Shown here piece after piece: positions 12,001-22,946 of a DNA stretch of 64,000 bases; position 1 is the first letter of the stretch; the number at the start of each line of letters is the position of its first letter. The notes under the pieces are model-generated. The model was not told the origin of the DNA, searched no databases, and saw only the letters and a list, made by a program, of their open reading frames with translations. The translations under genes and the position numbers were made by a program. This DNA comes from Escallonia rubra (lineage: Eukaryota > Streptophyta > Magnoliopsida > Escalloniales > Escalloniaceae), in NCBI GenBank assembly GCA_033065855.1, contig JAVXUO010001110.1, positions 740,007-804,006 of the forward strand. The letters are read 5' to 3'.

Positions 12001-14054
12001 GAAGAGAAAACAGCACCTCAGAAAGTGGAAAATCCAAGCAACAATTCTATATATGTCACAGTAGTACTCGGTGACAGACATACAATATTGGTATAATCAA
12101 GTACTTTCAAGACATGTATACTTGTACCACACAAAATTCATCCGATCTTACATTAAAACCAACTGACTTCCGAATCAGAAAAACTTTAAGTATCAGAAGA
12201 GGCCTTCTAATCACCATTTAGGGAAACATTAGAGAAGCATACCAGTAGATCTTAAGCCTACTTTCTTACGTTCCACGTTAGTTGTAACATATTATAAACT
12301 TTTCAGTTGCGACACTAGTTAGTTCGCATTTTTCTATTATTTGTTGTTGGATATAAAGGTGTACAACATAAGAATTGGACGCAGGAAGTGAAAGAAGAAG
12401 AAAAGAGAGAGTACGAGCCTTGCATGTACACGGATAAGAAACATATAAAAAGGCAGATAAGTGAGGAGCATACCCGTGCACACTCATGAACCAGTGTAAT
12501 GGATTTAGCATAACGGGAAAACCTCTTGAGGATATCCCTGATTGCAGAAGGCTCAATGTCATGGTGCTTGTGTTGATGATCCATCTCTTTAAAATGTAGT
12601 TCAGCAGTGAGTTTATTGGAGGTAAATGCTCGTGAAAACTTCGGTAATGCTCCCACGTACTTGAAGAACAGCAGGTTTGGAGCCAGAATTCTGACATCTT
12701 TCACTTCTAAACATTCATCCACGATCAGAAACTCAAGCTTGGGACTTAAAATCTTAATGTTCTTCAACTTCGTGCAGGACTTCAGAGTCAAAGACACAAG
12801 TAGAGGACAATGGAGAACTGTGGACTCTAGATCCACGTCGAATATTTCAACCTTTCCTAATAATGTAAGGCTTCTAAGATAGTTCAATTGCAAGCCAGTA
12901 AATCTGCAGCCATCGAAACTATGGATGTAGAAAATACTTTGAAGATTCCGAGCTCTAATGTACAGCTTATCTTCAAAAAAGCAGTCTTTCATTACCAACT
13001 TCTTAAGATTTTCACCAGAATTTTGAGGCCAATCTGAAATTCGGCAACTCCTGAGTTTCATTCTCTCGAGGTTTGGGAAGTTTGAGAGTGCGTGATGAAA
13101 TGTGTCTGCTATCATGCTCATGTATGAAAGGCTTAATGTATTAAGAGTACTGCAAAACCCTATTGAGTCTGCAGCATTAAGCGTTGAAGTTTCTACATCA
13201 CCAGCATCATCGAAAATATAATGCCCTTTAAACTTAAAGTATTTGAGGCTGGGGAGATCTAACTTGAGTTGCTCCAATTTTCTACACCCCCCCAAAGACA
13301 GACTTTTGATACAAAAGTGAGAAAACTGGACAGTTATCAACTCATGGCAGTGCCTTATGGATAATGACTCAATCTTTGGACTGCCCTGAATCAATGTTTT
13401 TAGAGACCCATCTGAAATATGTACATCTCTAATCACAAGGGTTTTCAGCAATGGGAGATTGATAACATCATTGGCCTCAATGTGGCATCCCTCGAGCACT
13501 AAACTAACCAAGCATGATCCCAATGAAAAGACCACCTCTGGCAACCTGTAACAGCTATCGCATTCTTCATCTATGTATTGGAGGTGTGGATTGGTTAAAA
13601 AGCTCAAGTCGAGTTCTTTTACGCTACCTTTGATAGCTGCATCTAAAAATTTATCTGCAAGGTGGTAGATGTCACCGTTATGATGTGATGCTGGCACCGT
13701 TTGAATCCTTAGCTTCTCAAGGTGCAACAGTCTGCGTCTTGACAGGGAGCGCTCCAAACACTGAATGAACAGACTTCTAAGCTTCTCTAGTTCTTCTCCA
13801 TTTGCATGCAAATCATTCACAACTTTGTACTCATCAATGTCTATGACGGGAAATGCAGACCAGAGGGATTCCCATCTTCTTGAGAGGGTCGACGTACACG
13901 CGGCGTACTTTGTTGGGAGGAGTGAGATGATTTGATGAAGTATGTGGTCAGGCAGAGAGCTTATTCTGTCCGAGAGCAACAAATCATTCTCTTCCATGCC
14001 TTGAGTCGATGTTTTGTGATGCCTTCTTCTTCTTTTACTTTCACTCACTTCCAT
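9016..14054 (-). CDS. F-box/LRR/FBD protein, three exons
   Basis: Exons are 14054-12474, 10454-10269 and 9309-9016. All junctions are phase 0 with GT/AG borders (CACGG|GTATGC, TTACAAG|TGCG, GGAG|GTACGT, TTTCAG|GACATT). The joined frame is about 686 residues. It opens with a basic leader (KRRRRHH), then an F-box (RISSLPDHILHQIISLLPTK ... CTSTLSRRWESLW). A long run of leucine-rich repeats follows (VSLVLEGCHIEAND, IESLSIRHCHEL, KSLSLGGCRKLEQLKL, LVSLTLKSCTKLK). Exon 3 encodes an FBD tail (VKMKNFEANEEEMRLVKFLLRKG, EYRAEVMDWVNNLSKASP). Such proteins are presumed substrate adaptors of SCF ubiquitin ligases, with the F-box binding SKP1 and the LRR/FBD choosing a target; this target is unknown. The intron pieces (9310-10268 and 10455-12473) hold only AT-rich sequence and no convincing extra exon. 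Exon 2 is the least certain; it rests on splice sites and matching phase. Confidence 0.85.
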
Positions 14055-15280
14055 GGTTGTCTCATGAACTCTTTTCTGTCTTGGGTCAATCTGGATAGAT
14101 GATGGTGAGGAGGGCTAGGCCAGGGTTCGTGCAGAGAGAGAGAGAGATCTATGTTGTCGGAGGGCTCTGCAGGTTGCTGCAAAAATGGGTGGAAACACTT
14201 CTTTTTAAAAGCGACAATAACACGAAGACAAATTTAGTAACTGATTTCAAACATTATCAGATTAGGGTAATCCATACATTAATATTGAGATCTAGGATAT
14301 GACTGTACTACCACTAATGTTGTTGTAAGTATTTGGATTCAAACCGCGTAGTTGGTAAAAGTGAATATAGGATATCCAAAGAGCGTAATATTTAGTAGTT
14401 ACCAATTTAATAGACTCCCTAAATTTGTTACCTTTTCTTTTCATTTCCCTCCATTATTTTGCTACATTTTTTCCTTGTTTAGGTAAATTTGAATCGAACG
14501 CAGTAATAATATTTAGGAGCCGTAATATAGAAGAGGGCTTTGCGATTGGTTTCGATCGATTCTTTTACTCAACCAGTCTTTTGTCTAACCAAAAAAATAA
14601 AATGAAAATCAGTCTTATATGTGGTTGGTAGGCAGGGGCAGGGCAGCCGTGCCAAGCACAAGACAATTATATTATTACAGTAAAATTTATTGCGCCCGGG
14701 CCATACATATAATATTCTAACAAGTATTTATCTCTTTATCGATCGATCTCTTGCGAAAATACAATTGAGATTACGTTCCAATAAAATCTTGCGATGCCAT
14801 AGGGTTCACAACATGGGAATCCTTATATCATGTGGGTTCCGGAGTGAAACCACAACCCCCCGCAACCATGTTAGGAAATCCAAAAGGTTATATTCTCCTC
14901 TAGATGTGACCTTCAAATGTTTTTGTCATCAGAAATTGTACAGAAAATGGATCAAACCTATATTTAGAATCATTCCAGTTTTAAATATTTCATTTTATCA
15001 CTTTGATCGTTGGTTTAAATGCCAAATGATACGAAACAAATTAATTTTATATGATCCTTCCAGTTCTATCTTATCTTACATGGTACGCTCCTCAACCCCA
15101 AAAAAAAGGGTAAATTATATCATTGGGAAACTTACATGGATAACGAGGAAAGATAATAAGACATCAATATCAGAACCAATTTTTGCAGTAACTTTTTTTG
15201 AAAAATTGAGCATTTTTGCCTTAACATTTAGTTTAAATTGGTATAAATAACCCGAACGAAGCTCTGGTCGGTTTACAAAA
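14055..15280. other. F-box gene upstream region and intergenic DNA
   Basis: A GA-rich tract (14134-14146) lies just upstream of the F-box gene start and may sit in its leader or promoter. Beyond it is AT-rich DNA. An open frame at 14690-15250 (plus) has a composition typical of random AT-rich sequence and no motif, so it is not called. The region ends at base A15280, the presumed insertion site of the Helitron. Confidence 0.4.
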
Positions 15281-15711
15281 TCTATATAATATATAATAAG
15301 TAAAGCGAGAAAGACATTGATAGCTTCTTTGCGCGACACATCATCGCTTCTTTATATGACACGTCATCAGATTGTTATTTTAAAATTAATTAACTTCTAT
15401 AAAAGTAAGTCTTTTTTAATTTAAAAGCAATTTTAACCATTCTAAAACTCAACCTAATCAACATACTAATCTATTAAGAGTTCTTTTTGATAATTATGTC
15501 CTTAAAATTCGAATAATAATTTTAATCATTCTAAAACTCTACATTATCATTATACTAACTTATTAGGAGTTAATATTGACTATTATATCTTTAAATCTAC
15601 TATCTAATATGAATATAATAACTCATATATATAAAAAACGAAAATAATACTTTCGATTTAGAAGAAAAAAATTAATTAAAAAACTAATTGTAAACATTTT
15701 AAAACTCTACC

Positions 15712-16497
15712 TAATCAATATACTAATCTATTAAGACTTAATTTTGACAATTATGTCCTTAAAAGTGTTTTCTAATATGAAAATTAAAATTCATAGACCC
15801 AAAAAATGACTTATGAGATTTAGAATAAAAAAACATGACCAATCATTCTAAAATTCTACCTAATCTATTAAGGCTTCTTTCTAACAACTATGTCCTTAAA
15901 ATTCAAAACTAATTCTATTTATTCTAAAACTTAACCTTATCATTATATTAACTTATTAGGACTTAACATTGACAATTGTAGCTTTAAAACTACTCTCTAC
16001 TATAAATATAAAAATTCATATATGTAAAAAAACGAAAATAATAGTTTTGATTTAGAAAAAAAAAATAATGTTACAATTAAGATTAAAACTTAAGTTTGAC
16101 AATTATGTCCTTAAAAGTGTTTTCTAATCAATATACTAATCTATTAAGACTTAATTTTGACAATTATGTCCTTAAAAGTGTTTTCTAATATGAAAATTAA
16201 AATTCATAGACCCAAAAAATGACTTATGAGATTTAGAATAAAAAACATGATCAATCATTCTAAAATTCTACCTAATCTATTAAGGCTTCTTTCTAACAAC
16301 TATGTCCTTAAAATTCAAAACTAATTCTATTTATTCTAAAACTTAACCTTATCATTATATTAACTTATTAGGACTTAACATTGACAATTGTAACTTTAAA
16401 ACTACTCTCTAATATAAATATAAAAATTCATATATGTAAAAAAACAAAAATAATACTTTTGATTTAGAAAAAAAAAATGTTACAATTAAGATTAAAC
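15712..16497. repeat. Direct duplication of about 370-410 bp inside the Helitron
   Basis: The segment starting TAATCAATATACTAATCTAT at 15712 recurs at 16125, an offset of 413 bp. Both copies proceed through the same succession of motifs (TGACAATTATGTCCTTAAAA, GACCCAAAAAATGACTTATG) to GTTACAATTAAGATTAAA. Identity is very high, with a few substitutions and A-run length changes, which suggests a recent local duplication. No coding potential is seen. Confidence 0.88.
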
Positions 16498-16795
16498 AAC
16501 TTACGAGACTTGTGAAAAAAAATGATCTAAACATAATTTTGATAGGTGCCTTTCAATTTAAATTTGACTAATTTTGCAAGAATAATAAGGGTTGTATAAT
16601 TTAAAATTTAATTCTAAATATGTTAGAACTCGACTTAATCCATACACGAACTTATTATGACTTAATTTTAACTATTGTATTTTTAAAATTACTCTTTAAT
16701 GTGAATATAAAAAATCATATATCGAAAAAGATGAAAATAATATATTAGATCTGGAAGAGGGGAAAATGATGTTCTAATTAAGTCAAATGTTCTAT

Positions 16796-16798
<3 letters not shown>

Positions 16799-16843
<45 letters not shown>
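16799..16843. repeat. (AC)n microsatellite
   Basis: An uninterrupted AC dinucleotide run of about 22 units lies inside the Helitron. It is simple-sequence DNA and likely to be polymorphic in length. Confidence 0.97.
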
Positions 16844-16845
<2 letters not shown>

Positions 16846-17097
16846 AGATAGTCATCTTTAATAATGTGATATATAGATTTAATAAACGAATTATAAGTAA
16901 GTATTTTTAAATAAGACCTCACGACCACCAAACTGATTATATCCCATATTTAAGAATTTAGAAAACAAATCAAACTCTTTACTACGATTTATTGTTGAAA
17001 AATTTGTGGTATAATTGTCGCGATATTTGTAAACCTTATAAATATCAATTGTAAAACATTTAAACTCTATGCTATAGACATATTTACGTATTAGGCT

Positions 17098-17412
17098 CTA
17101 ATTTTGACTATTAAAACCTTGATTAGATTGTTATGCAATTCTTGTGTAATATTTGCATACGCATACATATTTGCTTTGGTTCCTTTGAACTGTAAGTTGA
17201 AACAAAAATGAGTAAATTGTGTTACAGAACTGCCTGATGATGTAAAAAAAAAAAAAACTTAAAGAACGCAACAATCTAGCTATGACATTGTAACACAATC
17301 TACTTATTATTCTTTAAACTTACAGTTCAGAGGAACTAAAGCAAACATATATACCTAGCAAATATTTTGCAACAATTGCATGACCATTTAATCAAGACTA
17401 TAATTTTAGAAG
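17098..17412. repeat. Imperfect fold-back of about 120-bp arms within the Helitron
   Basis: The left arm (about 17098-17225) contains TTTGCTTTGGTTCCTTTGAA and ends AAATTGTGTTAC. The right arm (about 17289-17412) starts GTAACACAATCTACT and contains TTCAGAGGAACTAAAGCAAA, so the two are inverted copies with several mismatches around a spacer of about 60 bp. A related half is seen near 25337-25450. It resembles a fold-back MITE or internal stem. No target duplication was identified. Confidence 0.7.
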
Positions 17413-19340
17413 TGTATGAGACGAAAAAATATTCTACTGGATATCATGTTTGTATCTTAATAAATTGGTAATTTTTTTGAAGCAATGATTCATGAAAAAG
17501 ATAAGATCGAACCTTGACATTTACGATTCCAAAGATTAAGAACTCTTAACCTAACTTTTGAAGCTAAGAGACTTGGTTTTGAGATGTTACATGTTGAACC
17601 ACTAAAAAAGGTTAATAAATATAGTCTTAACAAGTTACTTGAAACTTTTACAAATGAAGTATTAAAAAATTCTTACTAACAATTATAGTTTTAGTAAAAG
17701 TATAAGATAATCTCTTTTTGTTTCTTGAATGTGGTATGCATTGATACAGTTTTTGTAACTTTTAAAAATATTTTATTAATTTACTCGAACTAGATTCAGG
17801 ATCCCAAATTATAATATCTAATAAATGAGGCGAGAAATGCAATTATAGCTCATGACACGTCTTTGCATTGTGTTTCTAATATAATAAGAGTTATAAAAAC
17901 TAAGCTTAAACATATTAATGTTACGAAAGATCTCCAAACATTACTTTGAACGGATTCTTAATTTTGCAATTAATTAAATCGGCAAATATAGTAAACATTT
18001 AAATAATAAGCCTTATGCAATTCGAAAAAACAATTCGAAAACATTCAAAATGTTCTAACCAATATAGTAAACTATTATGAATTTATTTAAATATTATATA
18101 TCGAAAGCTCTCTAGCATGAAATGTTAACCTGCAAAACAAAAATTACTTTAAATATTTAATAAGAAAAAATAGGTACTATTTCAAATTCATATCTAAGTT
18201 TCCCGTAAATTCAAATATGAATATAACTAAATATGTTGGTTAAAAGTTTTGGTCAATAATTTCCTTACTCTAAGGTTTTGCGCTATCCTATTTTGTCACA
18301 ATGGTTAAATGCATATTTACCATAATATGCAGATTCTATACGAGATAAATTAAATAAATAGTGTAAATTTAAAACATTAATTATGTGAGCATTTCTTAAA
18401 TTCAACTAATTTTATGTTGGAAAAGTTTTGAACCAATTTTTTTCTATGGTACTTTTATTGTGAGTAATTAAACTCTTAAGCATTCTAAATTCTATATTAG
18501 CATAATACCATTTATGATTTTATGTTAACTTTTATACTTTTGAATAGAATTACATATAAAATCTAAAAAGATATTAGTTATGTTGTGATGAATGTAAATT
18601 AAAACTTAGATTAAAAACCTTATTATCTCTAAAGAGAAATCTTACTTAGTAAGCATGCTTATTGTATGCTTTGTGAAATCTTGGTTAAATTTTATTCAAC
18701 AATTTCCTTACTACGAGGTTTTTGAGCTATCCTATGTAGTCATGTTAGTTAAAATTTATATAATTACCTCATGCAGTGATTACTATATTCTCTGTATACT
18801 TTGTTGGTAGATTACATTTGCTTTTGAAAGTTGCACATCATCCTTACTTAATTAGTTTATGCTATAAACAAATATATGGACCAAATTCTTCTGTATCAAA
18901 ATTAAACTAATATGTAATTAACGTTATGGGTAACGCATTCAAGGTACAAATTATTTTTAAAAAGTTCTTAGAAAATAATAAAAATGTCTTGAGCAATAGC
19001 AAATTGATCTCAATATGTTCTCCGCATATGTTTATCAGTAGAGAATTTACTTTTACTTTTTTGTTTATTAAGTGAACTTTTAATTTTTGTTCATCTACAT
19101 AATTACCAAATCAGAATTAAGAAATATGCACAAGGACATTGCTTAATGATATTTCACCATAAGGATTAATTTATTTTATTACAAGAGAGTTCAAGACAAA
19201 AATTAAAGTAACCATCTTTGATGAAATAACCATAATAAAATAATAAAATTGTGTAATATATTTTATTATGCATTTTAAAACTACTAAAATAAGTTAATGT
19301 TAACAAACAGTCCCGTGCTTGGCACGGGATTCTGAGCTAG

Positions 19341-20204
19341 TGCATTATAAAGGTCTAAAATGTGTATTGCCGGAACCACGTACCATAAGATAAAAAAGAT
19401 ATTAACAAGTTATAACAAATATACTATCTATGTTTAATTTTTTTTTGGTAATTTGTTTATAGAAAGCATTGTTTGTAGCTATAAAGAATAATTTTACTAG
19501 TACCTAATTTAATCATGACTCACTTAAGTAAAATATGATAAAAAGATTCCTTCCATTCCATTCTATTTTACGCAAATTTGTGCAGAACTAAAAGCCTCAT
19601 TAAGGATATTAGTTCGAATAGGTCTTTTTAACAGATTCAAGGTACCGATCAAGACTCAAATTAAAGATGACGTGTTCTTATTTTGGAGTGTTGAATTTAT
19701 TTTTTTAATCTTTTATGGCTACTATTTGTTGTCAAACTATAGTTGTTATATCCACTAAATGCATTTAATAGTAAGTTTTCATAGTACTTAGTTTACCTTT
19801 ACCGCAGCATAATGTAACCTCCATATACTAAAATTTCTCTGGTTTTAACTACAACTATAATGATCATGCAAAGCATAAGAAATATTATCCTGGCATTGGA
19901 CTAGTATTTTATTGGGCGGGGTTAATGGTGCAGATGTTTTTGAATTCACACAATGAATCAGTACTCTATAATCTATTCATATTGTAGTCAAAGTTAAGTT
20001 TTAATGCTTATAATAAGATATATACTAAATGGTCTTATTCATAATGAAAATTTAATTAAGTATAAATAAAAGAGGCCTTTTGTTAATCTTTAGGGCCTAA
20101 GAAAAATATATTGGTTTGCCATAAGTTTTGTAAAACTACATGGATATATTTTTACATTGTAAAGGTTTTAAATTTTCTCAAATACATTCATTAAGAATTA
20201 TTAT
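19341..20204. other. AT-rich intergenic DNA, nothing recognised
   Basis: Between the Helitron 3' end and a Copia fragment the sequence is AT-rich, with frequent stops in all frames. No splice-bounded exon, terminal repeat or RNA gene was seen. Confidence 0.5.
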
Positions 20205-21440
20205 ATTCATTAAGAACATCATATTGCTCGACATAGAAACATGAGCTATCAAGCTCCCTTTATCATCTCTCAACTAAAGACTTTTGTCTTTCATATGGAG
20301 GCCGTAGCCTTTCTCCAATAGTTGGCATATGCTCAAAATGTTTGCCTTCATCTTTGGAACATAATAGACATTTGAGATGAACTGATGGCCTCCATTCTTC
20401 AATTGAATCAAAATTTTGCCTTTACCTTTGACTGAGATTTTGGACATGTCTCCAATAATTATGTTTCCGGTCACTGATTCATCCATCTTGATGAACATGT
20501 GTTTGTAGCCACATATGTGATTTATAACACCATTATCGAGATTCCAAGAACTCTCATTCTCTTCTTTTGGTCCATCGTGTGCCAATAGGAACTTGTCATC
20601 ACCCAACTTCTTTTCTTCTGCATAACAAGCCTTCACGTTTTGTTCCTTTGGTTCATCTCGACACTCCCAAGAGTAGTGCCCGTACCGATGACATATGAAA
20701 CATTCAATATCATTCTTATTTTGGTGTTGGTAATAGTCTCTTCTTCCTCGAGTCCTCTCGATGGACGAAATTCTGAACCCGATTCGTAAATGTTGTTCTG
20801 ATTTTGTCCACCACGGCCTCTGCCACGACCTCGATCGTGACTTCATCCATGGCCTCTGCCTTGACCATCTTGATTCTTATTGGTATCATCTTTCTTCTCA
20901 TTAATATTCATCTTGGCCTGAAGAGCTTGCTTGATAGGCTCTTTGTTTCTCCTTTTGATCTTGTCCTCATAGACTTGTAATTTTCCCGAGAGCTCATCGA
21001 CAGTCATAATCTCGATGTCACTGAACTCTCAATGGCAACAACTACATGGTCGAATTACGGATAGAGAAATTGAAGGATCTTCTCGACCACCCAACTATCT
21101 TCTATATCTTCACCATTCCTTTCAAGTTGGTTCACAACTTAGTGAACTCTTGAAATGTAGTCAAAAACTGTTTCAGAGTCTTTTATTTGTAAAGACTCAA
21201 ATTCACCTCGAAGGCTTTAGAGTTGGACCCTTTTCACCTTGTCGATGCCCTTGAAAGCACTTTTCTACGTATCCCATGCTTTCTTCACAGTGGTGGCCTA
21301 CACAATCTTCTCAAAAATATTGTCATTAACGCCAAGTTGGATGAGTGAAAGAGCTTTTTGATCTTTCACTCGGGCTTCATTGACAGCCTTCTTCACAACT
21401 TGGCTAGAACCGGCCAAGTTTTCAGGTTCCACACATTCTT
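20205..21440 (-). pseudogene. Ty1/Copia gag-protease fragment
   Basis: Read on the minus strand from about 21438, broken frames give a Copia capsid tail (DQKALSLIQLGVNDNIFEKI, SAFKGIDKVKRVQL, MTVDELSGKLQVYEDKIKRR). A zinc knuckle follows, CFICHRYGHYSWEC, fitting CX2CX4HX4C. The start of the protease comes next (WNLDNGVINHICGYKHMF, where the usual DTG/DSG active site reads DNG), then ISNVYYVPKMKANILSICQL. Similarity ends after SMSSNMMFLMNI at about 20205. Stops and frameshifts in the gag part show it is dead. No LTRs flank it, so it is a fragment of about 1.2 kb. Its content matches the part missing from the Copia element at 28.3-31.2 kb. Confidence 0.85.
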
Positions 21441-21670
21441 AGTGTATTGCTTAGTTACAGTTTAGAATTAGTTTTCAGATTATACAAGGCTTCCTGATAT
21501 TGCCCTTGTATAGTTCCTACAAAATTAAGTATATCTAATTAAGAATATGTGTTCTATCCAAAATAATATTCGCATACCTTTAAATATACTAATATATTTA
21601 GTATATAGCTTTAAATCATTTTCAACAATCAGATTTACTAATAAGTTTCATTGTTTGGGGGAAAAACTTA

Positions 21671-22946
21671 TATGTTGCTATGTTGTAGAAAACTTTTCTA
21701 TGGCATTACAACAAAAATACATAAATACCCTTATATCGGTCCAAAATCATTGCGTCATTAAGGGGTAAATAGTCAATAACCATAAATTTTAATTTTGTTC
21801 CCCAACCATCATCACCACCCGCAGCACACAACGACGGCAGAATAGCCACAAGGCATGACAACCACAACGAGAAACGAGGTCATTGGGAACACACTCCTCT
21901 CTTCCCCTATTTTTCTTGAATCCGTTGGTGGTTCGTTAGATCCCACCGGTGGTTTATTGCTATGGTGGTGATGGCTGAAGTGGTAGGGATTATGATGGTG
22001 GGTGGGGTAGCCATGGGGGCGTGGCATGGTGGTGGGGCGTCCATAAGGGCTGCAGACGTGATATTAGTGCCGGTGTGGGGAAGATAGTGGCGGCGGCAGG
22101 GGGAATGGTGGTGATGGTAAGCAGGGGTGGATCCAGAAAGTCTAATCGGGGGGTGCCAAAAAATCATAAAAAAAATTGATGGCTAACATAAAAGAATTCA
22201 AAAGGTTCAAGTTCACATAAAACATGAATAATAAAAAACACATTATAATTAGCGTCACTATATATTAAATCCGTTAAATAGATTGCTCAATTTGTCTACT
22301 AATAATATATTTTCATTATGACTTGTTAATGTTAGTCGACAATAAATTTTTAATTTTGCATTGAAAAAGCTTAACTCTTACTGTATAAATCTATTACTAA
22401 TGTAATTGTTAACTATATGAGTAAATTAGTTAGGTGTAAGTTAACCAACTATAAGAATTTAAACTTTTAAAAAAAGAATGAACCTTAAGCTATTCTTTTT
22501 ATTGGTAATGAGGAGATTTAAAATTTGGGATTTAGAAGAATGAAGATAAATCAAGAAAATAAAGAAGATAATGACTATGATAGGGCACAAAGAGTAAAAG
22601 ATACAACAAATGAAATCTTAATAAATTAGTGTTATAATATAATGTATTTTTGTAAACAATTTAAATACATTGATTCATTATCTAGGAAACTAAACTAGAA
22701 TTCCAAAAAAGTGAGGGGTGCCATGGCCCCCCCGGTCATGGGGGTGGTCCGCCCCTGATGGTAAGGAGATGGTGGCGGCGGATTAGGTATGGTGGTGGTA
22801 GTGGCTAGGGGAGAAATAGAAGGAATTAGGATTACGTTAGGTTGTGAATTTTTTTAAAAAAATGACTTTCTTACCCTTAATGAACTAACACATGTGGATT
22901 TCAAATAAGGGCAGAAGTATCTTTTTCATTATAGCATAGCAACACA
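21671..22946. mobile_element. Possible degenerate MULE-like element
   Basis: The stretch starting TATGTTGCTATGTTGTAG near 21671 and the reverse complement of about 22860-22946 (TGTTGCTATGCTATAATG ... TCATTAAGGGTAAGAAAGTC) share several blocks in the same order, including CCCTTAT and TCATTAAGGGTAA. This looks like diverged long terminal inverted repeats of about 100 bp. The interior is GGTGGTGGC-rich low-complexity DNA with no transposase, and a hAT derivative has inserted into it. No convincing target duplication was found, so boundaries are approximate. Confidence 0.35.
22122..22757. mobile_element. Non-autonomous hAT element (636 bp)
   Basis: It is flanked by an exact 8-bp duplication, ATGGTAAG, at 22114-22121 and 22758-22765. 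The left end is CAGGGGTGGATCC and the right end, reverse-complemented, is CAGGGGCGGACC, giving hAT-type terminal inverted repeats. The interior is AT-rich and non-coding apart from short GC blocks at both ends (GGGGGGTGCC, GGGGTGCCATGGCCCCCCC). It is a deletion derivative or MITE that needs a transposase in trans. Confidence 0.9.

Larger units (their letters stand above)
15281..19340 (+). mobile_element. Non-autonomous Helitron
   Basis: The left end reads TCTATATAATATATAATAAG, matching the 5'-TC start and AT-rich opening of plant Helitrons. It is followed by GACACRTCATC motifs common near such ends. The right end has an 8-bp GC-rich stem with a 3-base loop (19311-19329), seven bases, then CTAG at 19337-19340. 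The element sits between A15280 and T19341, the A^T target used by Helitrons, with no duplication. The interior of 4,060 bp is AT-rich, has no Rep/helicase frame and no recognisable captured gene, so it depended on another element. The structure is inferred from ends alone. Confidence 0.8.

Noticed and set aside
14646-14670. GTGCCAAGCAC stem similar to the Helitron hairpin
   Set aside because: No CTRR motif at the proper distance and no A^T border.
14690-15250. 186-codon open frame on the plus strand
   Set aside because: Composition is that of AT-rich non-coding DNA, no motif or splice context, and it ends within transposon-rich sequence.
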